From positions 684,501 through 748,500 of the forward strand of contig NC_088313.1 of the NCBI RefSeq assembly GCF_910592395.1: a stretch of DNA of 64,000 nucleotides, read 5' to 3'. This DNA is from Lineus longissimus (Eukaryota > Nemertea > Pilidiophora > Heteronemertea > Lineidae). This document shows positions 12,265 to 24,712 of the stretch, piece after piece (positions within the stretch are counted from its first letter, which is position 1; every line of letters starts with the position of its first letter). A program made the translations under genes and the position numbers. The notes under the pieces are model-generated. The model saw nothing but the letters and a program-made list of their open reading frames with translations. It did no database searches and had not been told where the DNA came from.

Positions 12265-15200
12265 TTAGCCATAATCTGTCTGGACAGTCAGGACTCCATT
12301 GAAAGCTGGTTGGTCTCGCAGAGCCTGAAAAGAGGAATATGAGGAATGAACAGATTTGGGACTTCTTCAATTTTTTCAATGCAAACCCTATTTTTACCAA
12401 AGATGAATATGAAAGGAAGAATTTCAAAGGCACCATGAAGAGAGATAATGAATAGGTTGTCCCCCATGAAGAGAGATAATGAATAGGTTGTCCTCAATTC
12501 TCAAACATCCTTCGACTCCACTCGCATAACTCGCTAAACTTTGGCCACTCAACTCCAAATGATGCTCATCTGAAAAGAGGTGAATTGATTTGGAGTTGTC
12601 ACCAATAGCATCATCCTAGTTCACCACATCAGGGTCACGGACACAAGAACACAGCATTTCATTGAATATATCGGCAGAAGTACAGACTCTACCTTGAATT
12701 TCTTGACGATCTGTTCGTACTGCTGAATATTCTCCGCTTTCCCTTTCTCATGAAAATAATCCGAGATACCGATATGGACAGAAATTGAGCGTAGACGTGA
12801 ACAAGAACCTGAAAATATAGGAGTGAAGATTTCGTTAAAGGTTCCATCAAAAGCAATGGTATGATCATACGATAATTCTGTTTCAGATATCACTTCTAGT
12901 CTTGTTTCAAAAGAGCATTTTATGTCACAAAAATGACTCTCTTGTTTTAGAAGGATTATCATGTAAGTAAGGTCAACTCTCCATCATGACGTCATTAAGT
13001 CTTTGCTAACAGCGCCATCTCATGTCAGTTCCCATAACAAGTACAAGTGTGACTCATGGGAAATAACAATCACTTACTGTTGAATTGTGTTAAAGCCTCA
13101 GGGGTGACTCTGGTGAATGTAAAATCGAGGACCTCGAGCCCACGGAGTCCAGCCTTGCACATGGCTTGAGCAATGTGTTCAGTCATCTCTCCCATGTGGT
13201 CCAGCTCTAAGATCTGGAGACGGGCACACTGGCTCGCTGATTGGTACAAAGGGAAGAGACAGAAACAGAAAATAGAGATGTTATTATGCGTAATAATGGT
13301 TTTTTACACTTCAAAACTTCTTATTTATCAAATACTATTTCTTCTTCTGCGATTGAACTTTAGACAAGCAACACTCGACAGATTCTAGTTGGCACCCAGG
13401 ATTGGCTAACGATTTTCCATCCAAAGAAAAACATGCTTACCAATTGCCACCAGGCCGTGGCCAGTGATAGCAGTGCCACCTATACACAGGATATGAAGCA
13501 GTGGCCACATCCGTCCAATGGTTTCACAGCAAGCATCGTTGAAAACAAGAGCTTTCTCACTGCAAAGTAAGATGTTACATGTAAGTCAGGAACAGTAACA
13601 AAGTATGTGACCAAGAGAAATGAAATTTAGTACAGAAGATAGTTTCTCTCCAGCAATTGTCAGGGGAACTCAATTAAGGAGCTTCTCAACATCGCTACAC
13701 TTGACACTCTCTGACTGGTACCCCTTTAAAAAGATTAAGAGAAATAACTGCAGAGTTAAGTGTCTTGCTCAGACATGACAAGCTGATATAATCATTTAAA
13801 GCTCTGCACCCCTGGTACTTACTTCGGGTAGATAGGCGGCACAATTAGATCTTTGATTTCCTTACAACCACTGCCTAAACTCCACAGCACCTCGGCACAA
13901 GCAGGATCGGTCTCACTGATGTAAACAACCTGCTTGAGCTTGCGACAGTGACAGCTTGCCATCCATAGGGTTCTGGAACAACGTGGCAAGATGGTAAATA
14001 TGTGATTGAAATCAATGCTGGGCATCTGAGATCATTGAAATACATCGGCAACTCTTTAGAACAGCTGGCTTTGTTACTGAAAACGGAAATCCCGTCTGGC
14101 GAGCATCTCGTCAATTCTGAACGCAGAAAAACCTCTCTTATCAATTTTTATCCCGATGGGGCCACCTACCTGTCAGTGAGGAGGTTCCTACAGTCGACCA
14201 ACTTCAATGTGACTAAAGACGCAGCATTCGCTCGTAGTAATTGCTCAATACCACTTTCAAGGCTCCCTCTGGAAAGAATGGACAGTGTAAAGGTGAATTG
14301 GTGTCAATGTTTGGAATTTTTGGTACAAAACTGAAGATTTATTCCACGTGGAAAGGTCTCTTACGAAGACATACCTTATCTGTCTGATATAGTCCTCCAT
14401 AGTTTCTTGTGGTTTCTTTGATCGTGGTTTAAGGCCTGAAATTTGATAATAGATTAAGAAGACTTGTGATAACCTGTATCTACATGCATATCTATCTTAC
14501 TTAACAAGAGGCAAGATTTTCCTGTCTGTGATTGTGGAACACAACCTTGCTCGAACTAGCGCATGTCTATGACATCATCGTATCAACTGATCACGATTGG
14601 CTACAACATAAATGATGTCACCATGTTGCTGCCTCCTTTTCGTCAAGTAAGCTTGGTCGGTCCTGCTTTGGGTTAAATCCAATAATAATCAGGCACCTAT
14701 ACCAGTAACCACCTCGCCTATATTTCCCCCTTAGGTTTTAAATGATGAAAATAACCTCTCGACTTACCCATTAAAGTCAAGCACCGAACCTGGGTTGCCC
14801 ATTTTGACAGGGTAACCAAATACTGAAACAGACAAACAATGAGTTAATACAAGCCTTGAGGCGACAGGTTCACAGAGCCTGACTGTTATTTTATTCAGTA
14901 AACTTTCGTCACGCCAATGTAATTTGCCGATTGGTGATGTTTCAGTTGGCTGTCTTATATGGTCAACATTGTCATGACACTTTTGTTGCAACTAGAGCAA
15001 GACTTACAATCCAACACTTTATGAAAATGCTGTAGTTCAGCACAGATTCCTTAATTAAGCCTTACATTACCTTAGCAGATATCTTTGATTTTCCAAGCCG
15101 GACATTTCGCCAGAGAGCAGGATGTCGACTGATGTTTCGCCATTCTTTGCAGACCAGTGCCACCTTGGAGAGATTGATTGTATCGAGAAACATGAAGACT

Positions 15201-18200
15201 CCAAACAGGACATCCCGTCGACGTTTATCAACCTCGGCCTGGGTGTAGACGGGCGTCGGCTGCTGTGGCCATTCTGAAGGGAAAAACAGATGATAATATG
15301 AGATAGGGTTATATCAAGTGTGCCAGTCTTGACAGAAGTATCAAACATAGATCACATGCTTGATAGAATCCATCCCATGACAATACAGATCAGTCAGTTT
15401 AAAGCACTAACAGATTTGTGTCGTCCGTAGCTAAACATTTTCAAGGGTTACAATCGTATACTTCAACAGTGACTCAGGATTGTCACATATTGTTGAATAC
15501 TGAACAAACATGATGTCAGTCATTTTACTGGCTATCTCTTTGATAATCTCTTGTTAGCGCACACTAAGATAGTGATGTTAGTTGTGCCACCTAACCACAC
15601 TGAAGCATAGCTATAGTAAGAGGAGCTAAATCATGCTAAGAGGGAAAAGATGTTAATGTTAAAATAAGCAACCCAGATTTACCAAGATGTCAACATCAAG
15701 AGCAGTACTTAACAGAATTGGTTATCATGAACGTTGGCTCAGTGGTGGGTTTCAATCAATACCACTTTAACGTTTATTTCCATTCAGCATTTCGAGCCTA
15801 TCAGCCTCAAAAGCTTGGCCGCAGAGAAGTCCTGCTCTTCATGGACATTTGATAGTTTATGTTAAGATAAGTGCAACAAAGAGGCTGAGACATATTGTTG
15901 AAAATAAATCAGTCACCTGTACCTTCAAGTGTATTAGGATACCTTTGGGAAGGAGAGAAATGAAAATATAACAATCATGCAGGTTGACAGACCAACACCT
16001 TATAACAAAACATTTTCAAAAATGACATTGCATGATCTCACGATAGAAACAGCTGTCATGAAGACAGACATGAGACGACCGCCCTGACGACATATTGGAA
16101 CACTTATACCCCGACAAGCCAACATATCCCACAGCCTATCATCGGCAAGGTAATTTATCACCATTGAGGGGTGTTCCATGTAAGAAGGTGGGCCCATGTT
16201 CTTGAAAGTCACATGCTAGTCCCGTAACGAGTAAGATGAAGACTCTCTCTTCATGTGACCCGTGTCCAGCTATCAGTCAGGTTACCCATTTCTACTCACT
16301 TGGTGACTTGCCTAAGGACCTAAACCCCTCTTCACGACTCTTCTGGCTCTTCTTTCTCGTTCCAGTCCTCGGCCGATCTGTCTCCATTTGCCGCTGCAGC
16401 GAACCCAGACTCTCCTCCAAGCTGTAATCAGGGTCTGTATCGTCTGTCACATTCGTCATGCTGTCAGAACTATAGTCAATAGAGGGCTCTGTCATCGTAG
16501 ATGTGGCACTTCTCATCCGTTTTCGCCGACAGTTCCGCTGCATTTCACGCACTTTATTCAACTCCTCCTTTAACTGTTTTTCCTTCTCTTGTAGGGTGGC
16601 AAAATCAGTGGAAGAGATCTTTGGGCCTTTTTTTGGACTTTCAGCTGCAGAAAGATGGTCTGTCATAATATTTGGTCAAATAAAGATTGGTTTGAATACA
16701 AGGGATCTGTGGGCTACCCTGCTCTGTGTGTTGGTCTGGGGGTACCAGGCAAATCAACCATATGACCATGAATCCAGGTTTGTTCAAACAGAGAAGTAGG
16801 CCTACTAGCTCCCATCGCTTTCTGGAATGAGAATATTCGGAAATTCAACTATCTTTCTCAACCAGACCAACAACTGCAATTCCTTTCATGATTAGTTATC
16901 TTATCAAATGTTTCTTCAACAGGGGCCTGGTGAACTTGGTTGACACAAATTTAGATTGCCATCAACAAAGTCAGGGTTAATTCCAATGTGTGTACCTGGG
17001 TGCACCCACACATTGCAAAGTAAAGGGCGGAGTGTACCATACTCAATCTGCTTAAACCAGTTCTACCCAACATCTGGGCGTGCTATTTGATCCACTCATG
17101 AAATCACGATCAATAATGCCGAACGCATCATCGTCAATTATCAATATTCAAATCACGGGAATAATCAACAAGGGGCACTTTATTGTCGAGGTTCGGATGC
17201 AATTTATTAACACCTGTTCCGCATTTTTATAAAACCTCTCTAAAAGAGGCATCCCTGCAGTAAAGAACCCATTTATTAGAAGTATCCAGTGGTCATGTTG
17301 ATGTAACATGAAATATTGAGTCAGGACTTAGAGCTGGCATAGGCTGTAGGAGGGGTAGGCCTACAGTGGAAACATAAGCATAAACATAAGGCCCCAAGTT
17401 CGACTCCGTGGGTATTACTTAAGTGATAGATACAATGACTCTCTTCAAACGCATGTTTTCTCTCAGCTGCTCCTGATTATTGGTCCCACGCACTGACCCA
17501 GTAAAATGCCAACGATAATCTTGGATGATGTTAAATGACTTGATGGAATTAAACCATCCCCCCATGTGGCTCTAGAACATCACATCCTAGACTAGCACAC
17601 AGTCTCAGAGATCAATATCTCATATTATTGCAGAACTCTTCGTAGGTACTTGCATGACACAGCAGATGTTTGCGAGCATTCAATCTATACTTGTACATTT
17701 CGCCAATATTGACCAAAACTTTGGTCATTGTTGACAGTTCTCATATGAGTTGGGCCATTGAATGAGTAACACAGCTGCATATTGCACCACGTAATTAACA
17801 GCATTAATAAACCATAATCTAATTAATCAATCAATACATCATGGTATTGAGGTTGGCTCTATTTCTAATCTCTGGACATGAAGTGATTAGGAAAATCAAC
17901 TTCTTTCAAGACATGAGGTGACAACCCTAACAATCAGAGTTTTAATACAATATTGACAAACACAATACATGAATGAATTCAGTGTGGGTTTTACTAATTT
18001 AGGACGAAAGCATTTCTTATGCATTGGGTATTGTAACAGACACAAAGAACATTTCCAAGAGACATCTGCCAACCAGATGACTCAAGTCATCTTCTTCTCC
18101 TTGTTAATCATCGAGTGGCCCCAGCATCGGTGATTACGACACAGGAACGTGAAAATAAGGGATCAATAGCCCATGCCCCCCCCCTCCCAATCGCAATGAA

Positions 18201-21200
18201 GGGTCATGTCATGGAAATTTGAGAAGTTTAGCACAGCATTTTCATGAAATTAAAAGCAGCAGAAATGGAATTACAATCAGTCCTGGTATTTACTACTTTC
18301 AAGAAAGGACAAGTGCAAGAGTGGAGAAGGATGCCTACTTGATAATTTTGATCAAGCTTTGAAATAAAAATCAAAGGAAATATGAACAATAAATAAAGGA
18401 GGCAGACTAAAATTATTCAGAAAGGAAGCACTAAAATAACACCGCTTTACTACCCGTTGATGTCAAGAGTAATACCAGGAGATATTAAAAGCAATTTTCT
18501 CAGCCACCTGAGTGATACAAGAAAATGTGTAACTTTTCAACTTCAAGGTAAAATCACCTCTGGACGTTTCACCCACCAAATTCCCATGACAATGACAATC
18601 GTTCTGAAGAATCAGATCTTGTGAAATGCATTTAGGACTCATTGGGATAGTCTGGTGAACTTTGATGAAGGGAATATAATGGTGACAAGTGAAAACCAAT
18701 CATTCAGATAAAACTCACAACATTAAATAATTTCATTTTGAGTCAACGTCTGACAATGAGATCAGTTCTGTAAATTTCATAGTTAATTCAACGATTGTGT
18801 TTGACAAATTGTTCAGAACAATGTTTAGTTAGCTTAAATCATTTCTCAACCGAGTTGCTGCAACTTTTCTAGCCATTTTCTGGTATCAAACAGATGCCAA
18901 TGAAAGCCTACTTGAAAGTTTCACTCACCATGAGTCTTGTAGCTTGGGATACTTGATCCGACACCGGAGTCACTGCAGCTGAATGGCTTCTCAAAATGAA
19001 AAGATAGACACGACATAATCATCCGAGGGGTAAAGATATATCTGACTGATATGATGTTCAAAAGGGGAAATTTCTTTGGGGGGGGGGGGGGGGGAGTACC
19101 TATAAAAGGGGTATCTGGACAAAGGATCAAGTTCTCATGAAAAACCTGATTAATCAAGACTTTATTGCACATTTTATAGAAAGAATGCAATATCGGTAGA
19201 TTATATTGCCAAGATTTAACACCTTGCAGTTCAAGCGTGTGTGAGTGTAAAGTGGACAAAAGAAACTAATTGTTCAGTATTCATCAAATGACTTTGATTG
19301 ATCCAATTGTAAACAGCATTAGAACCCGGATCAGGGTTGCCAAGCTAATTTGGCGTTTAATGTTACTTACATTTTTTCCTGGATATACAGGCTGTTGACT
19401 ATCATCTCTGAAACTGGAGAGCAGAAATATTTGGTAATTTTATGGCATCACCTCAATTACCTTGCACAAGTCGTATTTGTAATCAAAACAGGGCATGTGA
19501 AGCAGAAATTCATTTGGGCTGTGGCTATATGGAGTTTCATCTGTTTGGAGTTGATCACAGCAGGTTGACCAGACCTGTATCAGTAGACCCCTTCCAAAAC
19601 AGAACCCTCCCTTCCCGGAGTGGATTGAGAAATTTTGAAATGGGGTGCCGAGCCAGCTAGGCATCCATTGCCTGAAAATCCAAGGGCTCTCAAAATATTT
19701 TCTGCAAGTTTTCACCATTGGTCTGCGCACTGCTGAGTAAAGCATATACAACAATATTTTCCATCCAGCAAATACCCAACTTTCACAAAATTATAATTCA
19801 TAACTTCACATTCGGAACAGCTGATTCCACCACTTCTCAGGAATTTTCATCAAATACCAATTACAAATGCAGCTGCCTGACACACAAACAAACATACCGC
19901 CCATATAAAAAACAATAGAGAAATACAAAAATGCATGTTGGATGATGCATTCATATTACAAACTAGTTGTGTTCAAAATACAATAGGAAATTCAATGGGT
20001 ATAAAAGTTTAAAGTGCTCAACAAGGGCGCAGTTTTTGTTGCTGCGACAAAACTCTATCATAAAGAGAAAAAGATTACTTGTCTGCATGTAAAACTGGTA
20101 CCGGTAACCTATTTCTTCAATGACCTCAAACTGTTCACCCCCCCCCCCCCCCCCCGTTTCATTCCAAACATGTCCATCACCAATTACTTGAAAAACATGC
20201 ATTTATACGTCACTGAAACATGATTTCAAACAACATTCATGGAAAGATCAACCAGATTTCCTCGCCAACTGATTCTAACAACGTCAATAGGTAGTCACAG
20301 CTGTTGTTTTGTATGAAACTAACAAAACTCCTTTGATACTGCAGAGGTGATACAATGTGCTATCACATTTCACTATAGCTATTATTGGTTTCACAGTCAT
20401 GAAATGTGATCAGCCAACTCTCCAAAGTTGATGGGAAACTGATAATTTTCATGGGCGTTTCACCACCACCAATGATGAATATTCATCACCGCTTACCTAG
20501 GTTCTAAGAAATCTGAACTTAGGTCATCCATAGAAGATCGAAGATGTTGAGGAGATGGAGACTGGAAGAAAAATAAAACAAATCATATTACTTTCCATCA
20601 CATCTTCCTACGATGATTCTCTGCACATTATTTTTGAACCTGCAGAACTGAATTCAGCAGGTAACAAGATACTCGAAAGAATATCACTGGATTCACTCAG
20701 TCAGCTGCGGGTAACAACTCACTGACCTTTGGGCCTGTTGGTTAGTTAACCAAGGGGAGAGTCTGATGTCTTAAAGGGTGCAATCACCCACCTTAAAATT
20801 TCTCTGGAGGTTAACTGGAACAATCTGATCTTCTATCTGATGATTTCCATCAACTCGTCTGCCCGTCACGAGGCCGCGCTCAACGGGATGGAGGTTATTG
20901 CCCATCGTTTGAGAGGCATGTGAGGCACCCGGCGAAGTGTAATCCATTCCCATGGGACTGCCCGCCGACGGTTGGGGCTGTAATGAGCTGTAGTGTCCCT
21001 GTGGCCGCCGTAACGTGCTCAGTTCATTTTCTGCCCGCTCTGCCCGATTTATCAGGCCGTTGATGAATTCTTCAAGCTGTGCCCGAGCAGTGGCTTCCTT
21101 CTCTGCAGTGTTTCTTAAGAACTGCGTTAGATTTATGACCTCCCTGAAAATATAAACAAACAATAGTTAACCCCCTCGCTATCAAACGACCTGCTGAGGC

Positions 21201-22410
21201 GTGTTCCCGTTAAACCTCTTGAAAACTTTAATTTCACGATATCTCCCAAACTGGTCTGTGCCATCTTCAAAAGGCTTCGCAGTGTTCCCTTCAAATGTTC
21301 ATGTTAGCGATGGTCACACTGGTTACCATGGACACTGATCTATTAGGGGCCTAGGCCAATATTCATAGCAGATTCATTGATTATACTCCGTAGCAACTGA
21401 GTCAACACAATACATGACCAGGCCTTGTGTGACACAGGTTTATGAGCACAGATGGTTAAATCACAATTGGATATGATTATGAAACCTGCTATTCGTTGTT
21501 AATATTAAACACAACAACATTTCTCCTGACCAGAAAATCCAAAGTCACACACCTGAAATACTTACTTCTCTTTCTCCCTAATAATGCTATCCTTCTCGTC
21601 CAAATCCTTCCTCATCTGATCCAGGGTTCCCTGATTCGTATCCTTCTCCTTCGACATGGCAATAATCTCATGCTGCGTCTTCCTACGCTCCATTGCAAGA
21701 TCCTCCAACTCATTATTAGCCCGATGCAACCGTAATTCCTTCACATGCAAATCACCTTTTAATCTTTCCACCAATTCTAAGACCTCGTCATAATTTGGGC
21801 TACCCTGGGCTGTCGACAAGTTATTGTAAGATCCAGAGAGGTTTACGCGTTGATATTGAGGATTAGGTGAACCTGGAGGCGTGAAGACGTCATCATTGAA
21901 CATTTCAGCATACACGTTGATATTGTCAGTCGAGTCGTGATGGTCTAATAAATCGTCGCTGCTACGCGTACGTGAATGTTGCGAGATATTGTTGCGTGAA
22001 ACTGGGACATCTTTTAAAGAGTGCGTATCAAAGTTGTTTGCCCGAGGGCTGAATACTGACTTTGTGGGTGAACGGTAATCTAAACTACTGTACTTGTGAT
22101 TTCGTTCCTTTTCCTTGGCTTCCACTAACTGACGATCTAATTCACGACCTTCACGACTTAATCGATTTAACCTTTTATCCGCCATTGGGTGACGGTGCAT
22201 AAATTGAGCGGTTGGGCTACTTTGTTGCGTAGGTGTCCGCCCATTTTGTTCGCCAGATTTACACGCTTTTTGCGTGTCCAAGGTATCCAAATTATGTCCA
22301 TGTTTCGGATGCTTGTTCTCCAAATGAGACCATAGTCCCACTAAAGTTAGGAATCGTTTGTTCTGCCCACATGTTGGACACTGGTATGGGAAATCCCGCG
22401 GATCCGCCAT
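12265..22410 (-). CDS. FBXO41: FBXO41-like F-box protein, 14 coding exons
   Basis: Exons in transcript order: 22410-21566, 21143-20792, 20561-20497, 18978-18929, 16644-16300, 15273-15071, 14822-14768, 14435-14375, 14268-14170, 13972-13823, 13559-13441, 13236-13078, 12808-12693, 12324-12265; 2679 nt, 892 aa (human FBXO41 about 875). All phases agree. Domains: N-terminal C2H2 finger (C11, C14, H29, H34, start MADPRDFPYQCPTCG); coiled coil about 207-328; Ser/Pro-rich linker with a basic helical stretch about 450-482; F-box about 570-612 (VLFGVFMFLDTINL, VCKEWRNISRHPALW); leucine-rich C-terminal region to the end (TLWMASCHCRKL, LQILELDHMGEMT, SISVHIGISDYF). F-box proteins present substrates to SCF (Skp1-Cullin1) ubiquitin ligases; the mammalian homolog is a neuronal, centrosome-linked factor. 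The ATG at 22410 matches the family N terminus. An extra small exon in the 1-kb intron between 16300 and 15273 cannot be excluded, but phases join without one. Confidence 0.94.
12434..12493. repeat. 30-bp direct repeat, 2 copies
   Basis: Two adjacent near-identical copies of a 30-base unit containing GAAGAGAGATAATGAATAGG, inside the last intron of FBXO41. Confidence 0.8.
16645..18928 (-). other. FBXO41 intron 4, no coding feature seen
   Basis: About 2.3 kb between exons 18978-18929 and 16644-16300. It contains a SINE-like tRNA head near 17356-17408 and a short poly-C run near 18175. Short open frames here resemble nothing I know. Confidence 0.6.
17356..17410 (+). mobile_element. tRNA-like pol III promoter, SINE head (probable)
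   Basis: An A-box-like motif GGCCTACAGTGG at about 17358-17369 and a B-box core GTTCGACTCC at about 17399-17408 are spaced about 30 bases apart, as in tRNA-derived SINEs. No folded tRNA or defined SINE body could be drawn; the extent is uncertain. Confidence 0.35.
18979..20496 (-). other. FBXO41 intron 3, with poly-G and poly-C tracts
   Basis: No coding feature. It holds an uninterrupted G run near 19079-19094 and a C run near 20139-20155, simple repeats likely to be length-variable. Confidence 0.6.
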
Positions 22411-22477
22411 TCTGGTGGAAATCCTTTCCTTGGTCAGGGACACTGCTCACATAGAATCTTCATGACTTTTTATACTC
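22411..22477 (-). other. FBXO41 5' UTR part of first coding exon, with a short uORF
   Basis: A polypyrimidine tract and CAG acceptor (plus-strand 22478-22480) precede the first coding exon, so at least one upstream non-coding exon exists. The UTR has an ATG at about 22462 opening a 9-codon frame that stops at about 22433, before the main ATG and out of frame with it. The main ATG has A at -3 and G at +4. Confidence 0.6.
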
Positions 22478-24712
22478 CTGAAATTAAAAAAGAAACAATG
22501 TTAAAAATACACACTCAAATAGACCATCTAACCTATTTTGAATGTTGCGCCCAAAACAATTATGGAAATGAGTAGTGGACTGAGCGTAGGATGAAATGTG
22601 CAAACCACACTGAATCACCTGTTATAATAATCACCCCATGTACAATATATGGCGCTCATATGGATTGGTTGAGAAGAGAATGGTCGATGCCACCAACTAT
22701 CCCAAGCTTGATTATTCATGTAAGCCTACAAACATGATTCATCTCTTTTGAAATCAGAAAACAACACCTACCTACATCACATGGAATCAATAAGTTGAAA
22801 TCATATCCAAAACTGTAATCCAGAAAAGGAAATTTAAGTGAGAGCATGAATTCTTCCAATCCACCCTGTCCCTGAGCAACCTGACTCAAATTCTTGACTC
22901 CATCAAGTACATGAAACAGGTCTGGCAAATTCCACATCAGAGTTCGATTAATCATATGTAGAGTAAATGATCCCATACGTAGGGCCTACGCCACTGGTGA
23001 TACAGCAAGAATGTACTCAACCAGCAGCTGTGACATAGGCCCGCAATACAGCATATGCACATCACTGACTTCTACCAGAACATGACCAGTAGGTTTATTG
23101 ATTTTAGAGGCCTGCAACACTGAGTTTATACATTTTTTCTGTGATACCCAGTATCACCACCCCAACACAGGAAGCTACAGCTTCATATGATGATGATTTC
23201 ATCTTGTGGTGAGAGAGGAACAACAAACAAGCACCCAATATCAGTAGGTTATCCAAAGTTGCCAAGAGAAGCCGAGATACTCATTCTCAGCCAGCCCAAG
23301 GGCGACAATGTGGAAATGATAAAGACAGCCTCCACCAACACTACTAGTAATACATGTACTAAACAATGTACAAAGATTGTGTTTTGGCCAATAAACCTCA
23401 TTTCATTTCCTCCACAAACCATCACTCCATCAGTGGTATCATCATACCCCACCAGCCAGCACCATGCAGCATTCGTTGTTATGCCAGTAGCCTTTCCTAT
23501 CATTTTCCCAACCTCATTAATGTGTGCGAGGGGAGGAGCATGCAACTGACTCTAAGGATGTTCTTTTGAGAGGCTCCCTTTTTTCTGGCACAAGTTGTCT
23601 TCTCAATATCAGAGGTCTGATCAATCTAAGAAGTTTTCTCTTTAACAATGTTTTTAATTGTTCACAATCCCTAAATAAGGCTAAAGCCTACACCAAAGCA
23701 ATGAGATAGAAATTAGAAATTGATTTTTTAATAGTATTACCATATGAAATGGCATCCTTCCATATGTAAGAGATGAGCTGGCTCCATGGTGGCTGCTGGA
23801 TATGGCGTCACATTACATAACGAGCAGGGCTATGGCAGTATGGGGTTTTGGAGCCCACAACCTTGACCCTTACGGCCTTCATGTCGCTATCCTCTGTCAC
23901 ATACGAGGCAAGCGTCTGCCGTGCACCTAGGATACTGATGCGATGGTTGTTTGTTCGTAGCTTGAAAGTGAGTTCATTGGGCCAAATGCAATTTCGCAAA
24001 GTTTTTCTAAATCTGACAATCCCTGTAAATCTAATGTATCAATGGATTTTAGGTAATCCGTGCGAGTTCTTGCATATTTTGTACATTGCATACAGAAATG
24101 GGTTTCATTTTCCACAACGCCACCCTCCAAGGCTAGGTATTGATTGGTTCGTTTGAATTGATTTGATTGGTTATTCTAAAATGTGAGTCCGAAAACATCC
24201 GGAATAGCGAACGTGTAGTTCCATTTTAGCCGCTTCACTGCCGCAAATCATGCAGCCTTGCGCAAATAGTGCAATCAAACTTGCTCAAAAAGGCATAATA
24301 TTGCTCAAATTTGAAAATTTGTGAAGTTGAAATATTAGTAAAAATATTTTCAAATTTATCATGGAGGAAAAAAATGAAAAATATTTTGACTGAATAGGGT
24401 ATTCCAAGTTTCTTGGTGCCAGCGCAAACCATTCTCCAAGCGTCGTCAATAGTGACTTTTGCCGCCAACTCTTACTCAAACTACTGACGATGTCAGACGG
24501 GTGTATGTAATTTTCGAAATTACGGACCGACGACCGGGAGATTGTATGGCGAGAGATAATATTCAAATTTGGTTATACACATATAGATTTATGACGAAAG
24601 CCTTTTAATTGTGTAATTTTTATTTTGTCGTTTATGAATAGTAAATTTAATTGCAAATTTAGAGAATATATTAGTTTTACTTTTAACCGATAGAGAGCAG
24701 CACGTAAAAATA
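22478..24712. other. Divergent FBXO41/LHPP intergenic region
   Basis: The region between the first coding exon of FBXO41 (minus) and the LHPP start codon (plus) must hold the LHPP promoter and probably FBXO41 upstream non-coding exon(s). 24180-24560 looks promoter-like: an ETS-type CATCCGGAATAG at about 24196-24207 and scattered CpG sites. No coding exon is recognisable; open frames at 22716-22976, 23187-23549 and 23848-24156 resemble nothing known. Confidence 0.4.

Noticed and set aside
22411-22443. FBXO41 start 11 codons upstream of MADPRD
   Set aside because: The upstream codon is GTG, not ATG; the ATG at 22410 has good context and matches the family N terminus.
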